Source of the DNA: Klenkia sp.
GTDB lineage: Bacteria > Actinomycetota > Actinomycetes > Mycobacteriales > Geodermatophilaceae
Direction: 5' to 3'
NCBI GenBank assembly: GCA_025966215.1
Contig: JAOPVM010000365.1
Span: forward strand, 1-5,298
Length of the DNA: 5,298 nt
Below the pieces are notes generated by a model. The model saw only the letters and a program-made list of their open reading frames with translations, was not told the DNA's origin and searched no databases. Of this stretch, positions 1 through 5,298 are shown piece after piece (position 1 is the first letter of the stretch; every line of letters begins with the position of its first letter). Made by a program: the position numbers and the translations under genes.

Positions 1-409
1 CGCCGGAGCGGATCAGCATGTCCGCGATCTCCAGCGCCTGCTCACCGGTGTCGGGCTGGCTGATCAGCAGGGCGTCGGTGTCGACACCGATGGCCCGGGC
101 GTAGTCGTGGTCCAGCGCGTGCTCGGCGTCGATGAAGGCCACGATGCCGCCGAGGGCCTGGGCGTTGGCCACCGCGTGCAGGGCGACCGTCGTCTTGCCC
201 GAGGCCTCCGGGCCGTAGACCTCGACCACGCGGCCCCGGGGCAGGCCGCCGATGCCCAGGGCGATGTCCAGCGCGATGGAGCCGGTCGGGATGACCTTCA
301 TGGCCACCTCCGGCGAGTCGCCCAGGCGCATGACCGAGCCCTTGCCGAACTGCTTGTCGATCTGGGCGAGGGCCATGTCGAGGGCCTTGTCGCGGTCCAG
401 GGTTGCCAT
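1..409 (-). CDS. recA: RecA recombinase, N-terminal part (cut by window edge)
   Basis: RecA forms ATP-dependent filaments on single-stranded DNA, drives strand exchange in recombinational repair, and acts as co-protease for LexA self-cleavage. The first 136 codons are visible; the family is about 350 residues, so the 3' part lies before base 1. Residues 20-65 contain the family block [11 protein letters not shown] followed by [21 protein letters not shown]. The Walker A P-loop GPEASGKTT is at 66-74, and catalytic Glu96 sits in FIDAEHALD. The block [20 protein letters not shown] ends the visible part. The strand-exchange loops and the rest of the ATPase core are outside the window. The ATG at 409-407 is chosen because it begins the conserved [11 protein letters not shown]-terminus and has an SD about 5 nt upstream. 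The gene is downstream of qorR on the same strand but has its own promoters and is separated from qorR by a terminator. Confidence 0.98.
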   Translation of the reverse strand, partial: MATLDRDKALDMALAQIDKQFGKGSVMRLGDSPEVAMKVIPTGSIALDIALGIGGLPRGRVVEVYGPEASGKTTVALHAVANAQALGGIVAFIDAEHALDHDYARAIGVDTDALLISQPDTGEQALEIADMLIRSG

Positions 410-414
410 CGGGT

Positions 415-422
415 CCACCTTC
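415..422 (-). promoter_or_regulatory. recA ribosome binding site
   Basis: On the minus strand GAAGGTGG lies 5 nt before the ATG at 409, a good SD. It sets the recA start and shows that recA is translated from a leadered mRNA, unlike most genes in this window. Confidence 0.75.
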
Positions 423-460
423 GGGGTCGTCGCTGAGTCGCTGTGTGCGGGTCGAGACCG

Positions 461-483
461 ACGCTAGGGCGAGGGTCCGACAA
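461..483 (-). promoter_or_regulatory. recA proximal promoter, PafBC-dependent RecA-NDp type
   Basis: Reading the minus strand, TTGTCGGAC (483-475) is followed by exactly 8 nt and then TAGCGT (466-461). This fits the actinobacterial DNA-damage motif tTGTCRgtg-N8-TAnnnT recognised by PafBC (formerly attributed to ClpR/RecA-NDp): TTGTCG matches, spacing is exact, and the -10 is TAnnnT. Only the weakly conserved 'tg' positions differ. The predicted transcription start is near 454, about 45 nt before the ATG, close to the LexA-independent recA start known in Mycobacterium tuberculosis. The promoter would give LexA-independent induction by DNA damage. The assignment is by motif only. Confidence 0.8.
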
Positions 484-531
484 AACCGGGCGACCGGGAG
501 GATCTGTGGATCCGGCCCCGACCTGGGGACA

Positions 532-560
532 ACCGTAGGACGAACACCTGTTCGAATCCA
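532..560 (-). promoter_or_regulatory. recA distal promoter, LexA-regulated
   Basis: On the minus strand a -35-like TGGATT (560-555) and a -10 TACGGT (537-532, TAnnnT) are 17 nt apart. The SOS box occupies almost exactly this spacer, so bound LexA would block RNA polymerase directly. The predicted start is near 525, giving a leader of about 115 nt. The -35 is weak (3 of 6 to TTGACA), so the hexamers are less certain than the box. Confidence 0.6.
540..555. promoter_or_regulatory. LexA binding site (SOS box) of recA
   Basis: The plus strand reads aCGAACACCTGTTCGA. It matches the actinobacterial SOS consensus TCGAAC-N4-GTTCGA at 11 of the 12 defined positions, with only the first T replaced by A. 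Read on the recA strand it is TCGAACAGGTGTTCGT, nearly identical to the remembered mycobacterial recA box. LexA should repress the distal recA promoter here until RecA filaments trigger its cleavage. Confidence 0.92.
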
Positions 561-563
561 GCG

Positions 564-582
564 ACACGCCGGGACGGCGTGT
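564..582 (-). terminator. Intrinsic-type terminator after qorR
   Basis: ACACGCCG (564-571) and CGGCGTGT (575-582) form a perfect 8-bp GC-rich stem with a 3-nt loop, starting 7 nt past the qorR stop codon. No U-tract follows, as is usual for high-GC actinobacterial terminators. It lies just upstream of the recA distal promoter and should insulate recA from qorR transcription. Confidence 0.7.
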
Positions 583-589
583 GGACACC

Positions 590-988
590 TCAGCGGTGGG
601 TGTCGTGCTCCTCGCGCGCGGCGTGCACGGCCGGCAGTCGGTCCTCGACGAACCCGATCAGGTCCAGCAACCGCGGCGCGAGCTCGCATCCGGCCGGGGT
701 CAGCCGGTACTCCACGTGCGGGGGGATGGCCGAGCGCACCTCACGGTGCACCCACCCGTCCCGCTCGAGGGTCTGCAGGCTCTGCGCCAGCATCTTCTCG
801 CTGACCCCGTCCACCCGTCGACGCAGCTCGCCGAAGCGTCGGGGCGCCTCCAGCAGAGCCGACAACGCGAGCAGCGACCACTTGCCCGTCACGTGCTCCA
901 GAGCCTCGCGAGAGGTGCACGCCCGGCTGAACACGTCCGCCGCGAACGCCTCCACCGGGTCCGCGTCGGGCACCTCTCCAGGACTCAC
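590..988 (-). CDS. qorR: HxlR-family (DUF24) transcriptional regulator, probable redox-sensing repressor of qorB
   Basis: This is a 132-residue winged helix-turn-helix protein; HxlR members are usually 105-150 residues. From the GTG start, the family pattern runs through C24, GKWSLLALSALL (35-46), RFGELRRRVDGVSEKML (51-67), LQTLERDGWVHRE (71-83) and PPHVEYRLTPAG (89-100). C24 lies just before the GKW helix, where redox-sensing members such as YodB, HypR and QorR carry their reactive cysteine; C101 is a second thiol. The GTG at 988 is chosen because the -10 hexamer TACACT ends exactly 6 nt before it, giving a leaderless mRNA. An upstream in-frame ATG at 1039 would place coding sequence across the promoter and operator. 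The gene is divergent from a QorB-like reductase, as in E. coli ytfH/ytfG and C. glutamicum qorR/qor2. The symbol is inferred from this pairing; the ligand is unproven. Confidence 0.88.
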   Translation of the reverse strand: MSPGEVPDADPVEAFAADVFSRACTSREALEHVTGKWSLLALSALLEAPRRFGELRRRVDGVSEKMLAQSLQTLERDGWVHREVRSAIPPHVEYRLTPAGCELAPRLLDLIGFVEDRLPAVHAAREEHDTHR

Positions 989-994
989 GGGCCG

Positions 995-1023
995 AGTGTA
1001 CGTTCTCTTCGAAAGCACTAACC
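995..1023 (-). promoter_or_regulatory. qorR promoter (leaderless)
   Basis: On the minus strand TACACT (1000-995) is a good TAnnnT -10 element with 6 nt between it and the GTG at 988, so transcription should begin at the start codon. A -35 is not clear: GGTTAG at 17 nt spacing or TTAGTG at 15 nt. Either one overlaps the left arm of the dyad at 1015-1035, so operator binding would cover the -35 region and allow autoregulation. Confidence 0.55.
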
Positions 1024-1035
1024 AGGAGTTAGTGC
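1015..1035. promoter_or_regulatory. Probable HxlR-family operator between qorR and qorB
   Basis: GCACTAAC (1015-1022) and GTTAGTGC (1028-1035) are perfect inverted 8-bp arms around the 5-nt spacer CAGGA. The 21-bp size and CTAAC/GTTAG half-sites suit a homodimeric winged-helix regulator. The site is the only strong dyad in the 65-bp gap between the divergent genes. It overlaps the qorR -35 region and lies 18 bp before the qorB start, so one bound dimer could control both genes. Binding by this particular regulator is inferred. Confidence 0.8.
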
Positions 1036-1040
1036 ACATC

Positions 1041-1050
1041 GAGGAGGAAG
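1041..1050 (+). promoter_or_regulatory. qorB ribosome binding site
   Basis: GAGGAGGAAG includes a full AGGAGG (1042-1047), 6 nt before the ATG at 1054. This is the strongest SD in the window and fixes the qorB start. Confidence 0.85.
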
Positions 1051-1053
1051 CAC

Positions 1054-1911
1054 ATGATCGCCGTCACCGGAGCCACCGGCCACCTCGGCCGCCTGGTCGT
1101 CACCGGCCTGCTCGACGCCGGCGTCCCGGCCGAGGAGGTCACCGCTCTCGTGCGGGACGAGAGCCGGGCCGCCGACCTCGCGGCCCGCGGTGTCACCCTG
1201 CGGGTGGCCGACTACACCGACCGGGCCTCCCTGGACGTCGCGCTGGCCGGGGTCGACCGACTGCTCCTGGTCTCCGGCAGCGAGGTGGGGAAGCGCATCG
1301 CCCAGCACACCGCCGTCGTCGAGGCCGCCCGGGCGGCCGGGGTCGACCTGCTCGTCTACACCTCGGCCCCCCAGGCGCTGACCAGCACGCTCGTGCTCGC
1401 CCCGGAGCACAAGGCCACCGAGGACCTCATCGCGCAGGCGGGCATCCCGGCCGTGGTGCTGCGCAACAACTGGTACTGGGAGAACTACGACGCCCAGATC
1501 GGCCAGGCCGCTGCGACCGGCCAGCTCGCCGGCAGTGACCACGGCGGCCGGGCGTGGCCCGCGGCCCGTGCGGACTTCGCGGCCGCCGCCGTCGCCGTCC
1601 TCACCGACCCCGACGTGCAGCCGGCCACCGTCGAACTCGACGGGGACGCGCCGTTCTCCCTCGCCGACCTGGCCGCCGAGGTCGGTCGGCAGACAGGTCG
1701 TGAGATCGCCTACAGCGACCTGTCCACCGAGGACCACGTGCAGCTGCTGCGCAGCGTGGGCCTGGACGAGGGCACCGCGGGCTTCGTCGCCGCGATCGAC
1801 GCCGGCATCGCGGCCGGGGAGCTCGACACCGGCGGCTCGGGCATCTCCGGCCTCACCGGACGGCCCACCCGGACCCTCGCCGAGCACGTCGCCGCCGTCC
1901 TGGCCGGCTGA
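1054..1911 (+). CDS. qorB: NAD(P)H:quinone oxidoreductase, NmrA/QOR2 type
   Basis: This 285-residue protein is nearly collinear with E. coli QorB/YtfG (QOR2, 286 residues), an atypical short-chain-dehydrogenase-fold enzyme that reduces quinones with NADPH in the cytosol. The Rossmann start MIAVTGATGHLG carries G6, G9 and G12. R34 (ALVRD) is placed to contact the NADPH 2'-phosphate. Matching family blocks are LLLVSGSEVGKR (70-81), VYTSAPQA (101-108), LRNNWYWENY (136-145) and a C-terminal TLAEHV (274-279). It lacks the classical SDR YxxxK pair, as expected for this subfamily. Its likely role is detoxification of quinones or other electrophiles sensed by the divergent HxlR protein. A clear promoter was not identified: weak candidates are TAACCA (1019-1024) or TAGTGC (1030-1035), both inside the operator dyad, which would suit repression. 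The gene converges on DUF3046. Confidence 0.93.
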   Translation: MIAVTGATGHLGRLVVTGLLDAGVPAEEVTALVRDESRAADLAARGVTLRVADYTDRASLDVALAGVDRLLLVSGSEVGKRIAQHTAVVEAARAAGVDLLVYTSAPQALTSTLVLAPEHKATEDLIAQAGIPAVVLRNNWYWENYDAQIGQAAATGQLAGSDHGGRAWPAARADFAAAAVAVLTDPDVQPATVELDGDAPFSLADLAAEVGRQTGREIAYSDLSTEDHVQLLRSVGLDEGTAGFVAAIDAGIAAGELDTGGSGISGLTGRPTRTLAEHVAAVLAG

Positions 1912-1916
1912 GTCGT

Positions 1917-1958
1917 CGACGTCCCGGCGGTGGTCAGCGCACCGACGCCGGGACGTCG
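1917..1958. terminator. Bidirectional hairpin terminator between qorB and the DUF3046 gene
   Basis: CGACGTCCCGGCG (1917-1929) and CGCCGGGACGTCG (1946-1958) are perfect 13-bp inverted arms with a 16-nt loop. The left arm lies 6 nt past the qorB stop. The right arm lies inside the last codons of the convergent DUF3046 gene. There is no U-tract on either side. Position between two convergent genes supports a terminator working in both directions. Confidence 0.7.
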
Positions 1959-2128
1959 TACTCCTCGCAGACCGTCAACCAGACGGTGCGCACCGGCACG
2001 CCCCCGTCGATGGCGGCCACCGCGGACCGCCCGCCCAGGGTGGTGAAGACGTGGTCGCGGGCGATGCTCTCGGCGCGCAGGTCACCGAAGTGCCCGCGCA
2101 TCCGGGCCCAGAACTCCTGCAGTCGCAC
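1934..2128 (-). CDS. DUF3046 family protein (recA-neighbourhood small protein)
   Basis: This is a 64-residue soluble protein of unknown function. It shows the DUF3046 pattern: MRLQEFWARM at the N-terminus, ARDHVFTTLGGRSA (23-36), then GVPVRTVWLTVCEEYDVP near the end. Family members are about 60-70 residues and in actinobacteria usually lie beside recA (Rv2738c in M. tuberculosis). The start is a GTG at 2128, which aligns with the family N-terminus; no SD precedes it, and a TACCGT -10 sits exactly 6 nt upstream, indicating a leaderless mRNA. Here the gene is separated from recA by the qorR-qorB pair. Its last codons form one arm of the hairpin at 1917-1958. No function is claimed; context alone suggests a link with DNA repair. 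Confidence 0.9.
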   Translation of the reverse strand: MRLQEFWARMRGHFGDLRAESIARDHVFTTLGGRSAVAAIDGGVPVRTVWLTVCEEYDVPASVR

Positions 2129-2134
2129 GGGCTC

Positions 2135-2140
2135 ACGGTA
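2135..2140 (-). promoter_or_regulatory. -10 element of the DUF3046 gene (leaderless)
   Basis: Minus-strand TACCGT (TAnnnT) is followed by 6 nt and the GTG at 2128. No good -35 is seen; the expected position reads GGTAGG, which overlaps the -10 of the divergent small gene. Confidence 0.55.
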
Positions 2141-2159
2141 CCCACGCCCCGCCCTCGCC

Positions 2160-2165
2160 TACCCT
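2160..2165 (+). promoter_or_regulatory. -10 element of the 33-codon gene (leaderless)
   Basis: Plus-strand TACCCT (TAnnnT) is followed by GGCGAG (6 nt) and the ATG at 2172, so the mRNA would begin at the start codon. There is no SD and no recognisable -35. Confidence 0.5.
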
Positions 2166-2171
2166 GGCGAG

Positions 2172-2273
2172 ATGTTCCCCAGCACCGGGTCGGGCACCTG
2201 GGACACCGTCCTGCAGGTCGTCGCCGCAGGTCTCCTGCTCGTCTCGCTGGTCGTGATGATCCGGCGGCGCTGA
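2172..2273 (+). CDS. Small single-pass membrane protein, 33 residues, unknown function
   Basis: The frame encodes MFPSTGSGTWDTVLQ followed by a hydrophobic stretch, residues 13-30, and ends in RRR. It reads as a single transmembrane helix with a short polar N-terminus and a basic C-terminal tail, which by the positive-inside rule would face the cytoplasm. Coding support: 31 of 33 sense codons end in G or C, the start is ATG, and a TAnnnT -10 lies exactly 6 nt upstream as for other leaderless genes here. The protein is not recognised from any named family. It is divergent from DUF3046 across 43 bp. It could be a regulatory or complex-stabilising micropeptide; no function is assigned. The main doubt is that a frame this short in high-GC DNA can arise by chance. 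Confidence 0.55.
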   Translation: MFPSTGSGTWDTVLQVVAAGLLLVSLVVMIRRR

Positions 2274-2632
2274 CCCACGCCGCCAGGTCGTCGTCGGGCA
2301 ACAGGCCCAGAACGGCGGAGCACGGCAGGCACCGGCCGGCCGGCGGACGGCACGCGCCGGGTCGACGTCCGACGGCGCCACGACCACGCCGGCGTCGACG
2401 GACCCGGTGCGCCAGGGCTCCCCGCGCAGCGCCCGGGGCGGCAGCGCGGCCGGCGCGGGGGTGTCCTGGTCGCCAGGCACGCCCCGCAGGTCCTGCTCGT
2501 GGACGACGACGTGGACGACGACGACGACCACGACGACCGGCCGGGTGCCGTGCTCGGTGATCCGGGCCCGCGTCGGCCCGGTCAGCGGGGGCCACCCGGT
2601 CCCTCCACGATCGCGTCCAGGCCGGGGTCCAT
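2263..2632 (-). pseudogene. Probable frame-broken small gene downstream of the acyl-CoA dehydrogenase
   Basis: No intact gene is seen in 2274-2647, but the minus strand has coding-like codon use in successive frames. An ATG at 2632, 15 nt past the dehydrogenase stop, begins MDPGLDAIVEGPGG and stops after 16 codons at 2582. One extra base in the G5 tract at 2587-2591 (plus strand) would join it to a second frame reading PLTGPTRARITEHGTRP, a valine run from the triplet repeat, HEQDLRGVPGDQDTPAP, GEPWRTGSVDAGVVVAP and DVDPARAVRR. Near the (CCGG)3 tract at 2332-2343 the signal moves to a third frame reading RCLPCSAVLGLLPDDDLAAWVSAA in two overlapping stretches, and it fades at about 2263 with no stop codon. 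A joined product would be roughly 120 residues. The family is not recognised. Alternatives are sequencing indels in G/C tracts or chance open frames in GC-rich DNA. Confidence 0.35.
2502..2537. repeat. GAC/GTC triplet microsatellite
   Basis: Twelve consecutive triplets comprise ten GAC units interrupted by one GTG (2511-2513) and one CAC (2529-2531). On the minus strand in the putative broken frame they encode a run of valines broken by a histidine. No other run of this kind is seen in the window. Confidence 0.9.
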
Positions 2633-2647
2633 CCCCCCGCGGGTGCC

Positions 2648-3793
2648 TCACAACCCCAGGGACCGCCCGATGATCTCCTTCATGATCTCGTTCGTGCCGC
2701 CGTAGATGGACTGCACCCGGGCGTCCCGCCAGGCCTTGGACACCGGGTACTCGTTCATGTAGCCGTAGCCGCCGTGCAGCTGCAGGCAGCGGTCGGCGGT
2801 CTTGTTCTGCAGCTCGGTGGTCCACCACTTGGCCATCGCGGCGTCGGTGGCGGTGAGCTCGCCGGCGTTGAGCCGGCGCACGCACTCGTCGACGAAGGCC
2901 CGCGCGATGGTGGCCTCGGTCTGCAGCTCGGCCAGGACGAAGCGGCTGTTCTGGAAGCTCCCGATGGGCTTCCCGAACGCCGTCCGGCTGGTCACGTACT
3001 CCACCGTCTGGGCCAGCACGGTCTCCACCGCCGCGACCGCGCCGGCAGCGATGGAGATCCGCTCCTGGGGCAGGTTCTCCATCAGGTGCAGGAAGCCCCG
3101 GTTCTCGGTGCCCAGCAGGTTCTCCGCGGGCACCCGGACGTCCTGGAAGAACAGCTCGGCGGTGTCCTGGGCCTTGAGGCCGACCTTGTCCAGGTTCCGA
3201 CCCCGGGAGAAGCCGGGCATGTCGCGCTCGACCACCAGCAGGCTGGTCCCCCTCGAGGCCGGGGCATCGGGGTCGGTGCGGGCGACGACGACGACCAGAT
3301 CGGCGTTGATCCCGTTGGTGATGAACGTCTTGGACCCGTTGAGCACCCACCCGTCGCCGTCCTTGCGCCCGGTCGTGGTGATGCCCTGCAGGTCGCTGCC
3401 GGTGCCCGGCTCGGTCATCGCGATCGCGCTGATCAGCTCGCCGCTGCAGAACCGGGGCAGCCAGCGCTCCTGCTGCTCCGGGGTGGCCAGGTCGCGCAGG
3501 TAGGGCCCGGTGACGTCGTTGTGCAGGGTGAAGCCGACGCCGGAGGCACCGATGCGCATCAGCTCCTCCCCGAGCACCGTGTTGTAGCGGAAGTCGCGCA
3601 CCCCGCCGCCCCCGTGCTCCTCGGGCAGGTCCATCCCGAGCAGGCCCTGGGTGCCGCCGGCGGTCCACACCTCGCGCGGCACGATGCCGTCGCGTTCCCA
3701 CTGGTCGTGGAACGGCGCGACGTTCTTCTCCAGGAACGTCCGGGCGGTGTCCCGGAAGGCGTCGTGGTCGGCCTCGTACAGGTGCGAGCGCAT
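2648..3793 (-). CDS. Acyl-CoA dehydrogenase, LCAD/isovaleryl-CoA dehydrogenase type (FadE-like)
   Basis: This intact 381-residue cytosolic flavoprotein should oxidise an acyl-CoA to the 2,3-enoyl-CoA with FAD and pass electrons to ETF, as in beta-oxidation or branched-chain catabolism. The family length is about 380. An N-terminal helical domain (1-120) is followed by FAD signature AMTEPGTGSDLQG (125-137), a beta domain with FITNGINADLVVVVARTD (157-174), and C-terminal helices with RTAFGKPIGSFQNSRF (270-285) and QLHGGYGYMNEYPVSKAWRD (338-357). The usual catalytic Glu of the medium-chain type is replaced (YGGT, G365). LPQER at 241-245 instead offers E244, the helix-G base of LCAD and isovaleryl-CoA dehydrogenase. 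Chain-length preference cannot be read from sequence. The ATG at 3793 fits the family N-terminus and lies 6 nt after a CACACT -10. It is divergent from lhr; no fatty-acid genes adjoin it. Confidence 0.93.
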   Translation of the reverse strand: MRSHLYEADHDAFRDTARTFLEKNVAPFHDQWERDGIVPREVWTAGGTQGLLGMDLPEEHGGGGVRDFRYNTVLGEELMRIGASGVGFTLHNDVTGPYLRDLATPEQQERWLPRFCSGELISAIAMTEPGTGSDLQGITTTGRKDGDGWVLNGSKTFITNGINADLVVVVARTDPDAPASRGTSLLVVERDMPGFSRGRNLDKVGLKAQDTAELFFQDVRVPAENLLGTENRGFLHLMENLPQERISIAAGAVAAVETVLAQTVEYVTSRTAFGKPIGSFQNSRFVLAELQTEATIARAFVDECVRRLNAGELTATDAAMAKWWTTELQNKTADRCLQLHGGYGYMNEYPVSKAWRDARVQSIYGGTNEIMKEIIGRSLGL

Positions 3794-3799
3794 GCCGCG

Positions 3800-3828
3800 A
3801 GTGTGACCGACAGCGCTGACTGTCTCCA
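3800..3828 (-). promoter_or_regulatory. Acyl-CoA dehydrogenase promoter (leaderless)
   Basis: On the minus strand CACACT (3805-3800) lies 6 nt before the ATG at 3793, and TGGAGA (3828-3823, 4 of 6 to TTGACA) is 17 nt upstream of it. A small dyad, GACAG (3809-3813) and CTGTC (3820-3824), falls within the spacer and could be an operator. No SD is present. Confidence 0.5.
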
Positions 3829-3837
3829 GGGGGCGGA

Positions 3838-3852
3838 CGGCGACCGTCGCCG
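3838..3852. repeat. 15-bp dyad between the acyl-CoA dehydrogenase gene and lhr
   Basis: CGGCGAC (3838-3844) and GTCGCCG (3846-3852) are perfect inverted arms around a single C. The dyad lies 37 bp before the lhr start and 45 bp before the dehydrogenase start, in the short divergent region. It may be an operator, but GC-rich DNA gives such short dyads by chance fairly often. Confidence 0.4.
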
Positions 3853-3860
3853 GGGGCGAA

Positions 3861-3882
3861 CTGTCCTACCCCTGTGGACACT
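3861..3882 (+). promoter_or_regulatory. lhr promoter (leaderless; upstream half PafBC-like)
   Basis: GACACT (3877-3882) lies exactly 6 nt before the GTG at 3889. Upstream, CTGTCCTAC (3861-3869) resembles the 5' half of the RecA-NDp/PafBC motif, but the gap to the -10 is 7 nt instead of 8 and the sixth base is C rather than a purine. The start is well placed; the PafBC assignment is weak. Confidence 0.4.
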
Positions 3883-3888
3883 GGGTGC

Positions 3889-5298
<1,410 letters not shown>

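Noticed and set aside
500..513. GGATC/GATCC hairpin in the recA leader as a regulatory RNA element
   Set aside because: A 5-bp stem is too short to claim function; mentioned only as part of the recA control region.
590..1039. Longer qorR start at the ATG at 1039
   Set aside because: It would run coding sequence through the 21-bp dyad and the TACACT -10. The extra 17 residues do not look like HxlR family, and it has no SD.
1986..2273. 95-codon version of the small membrane protein
   Set aside because: The extra N-terminal part is antisense to the DUF3046 gene and low in plausibility. The ATG at 2172 has its own -10 in register.
3803..3816. CTGTCGGTC on the minus strand as a PafBC site for the acyl-CoA dehydrogenase
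   Set aside because: The TGTCRGT core matches, but no TAnnnT lies 8 nt downstream; it directly abuts the -10, so the geometry is wrong.

Overview
The window is high-GC DNA with strong G/C third-position bias, actinobacterial LexA and PafBC-type promoter elements, and many genes that lack a Shine-Dalgarno (SD) sequence. Protein matches from memory (RecA, DUF3046, Lhr) all point to an Actinomycetota chromosome. The RecA N-terminus and overall style resemble Geodermatophilaceae or relatives; that family-level placement is a low-confidence inference.

Layout, left to right. (1) 1-409, minus: 5' part of recA, cut by the window edge. (2) 410-589: recA control region, with an SD, a proximal PafBC-type (RecA-NDp) promoter, a distal promoter whose -35/-10 spacer holds an SOS box, and a hairpin terminator ending the upstream gene. 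(3) 590-1911: a divergent pair, an HxlR-family regulator (minus) and a QorB/YtfG-like NAD(P)H:quinone oxidoreductase (plus), with a perfect 8-bp dyad between them. (4) 1934-2128, minus: a DUF3046 gene, convergent with qorB and separated from it by a 13-bp-stem hairpin that reaches into its 3' end. (5) 2172-2273, plus: an uncatalogued-looking 33-residue single-pass membrane protein that starts back to back with DUF3046. (6) 2274-2647: no intact gene. The minus strand carries what looks like a frame-broken small reading frame just after the dehydrogenase gene, plus a GAC triplet repeat. (7) 2648-3793, minus: an intact acyl-CoA dehydrogenase of the LCAD/isovaleryl-CoA dehydrogenase type. (8) 3794-3888: divergent promoter region with two small dyads. 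(9) 3889-5298, plus: N-terminal 470 codons of the helicase Lhr, cut by the window edge.

How the parts relate. recA and lhr are DNA-repair genes, and DUF3046 is a usual recA neighbour in actinobacteria. The quinone reductase/regulator pair and the acyl-CoA dehydrogenase look like cargo set into that repair neighbourhood. recA appears to be under both LexA and PafBC control. The oxidoreductase is probably repressed by its divergent thiol-bearing HxlR protein. Five of the seven visible starts have a -10-like hexamer exactly 6 nt before the start codon, the geometry of leaderless mRNAs; recA and qorB instead have clear SD sequences.

No mobile element, CRISPR array, tRNA or rRNA is seen. There is no clear new multi-gene system. 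The least ordinary items are the 33-residue membrane protein with its overlapping divergent promoters, the broken frame at 2263-2632, and the regular leaderless promoter pattern.
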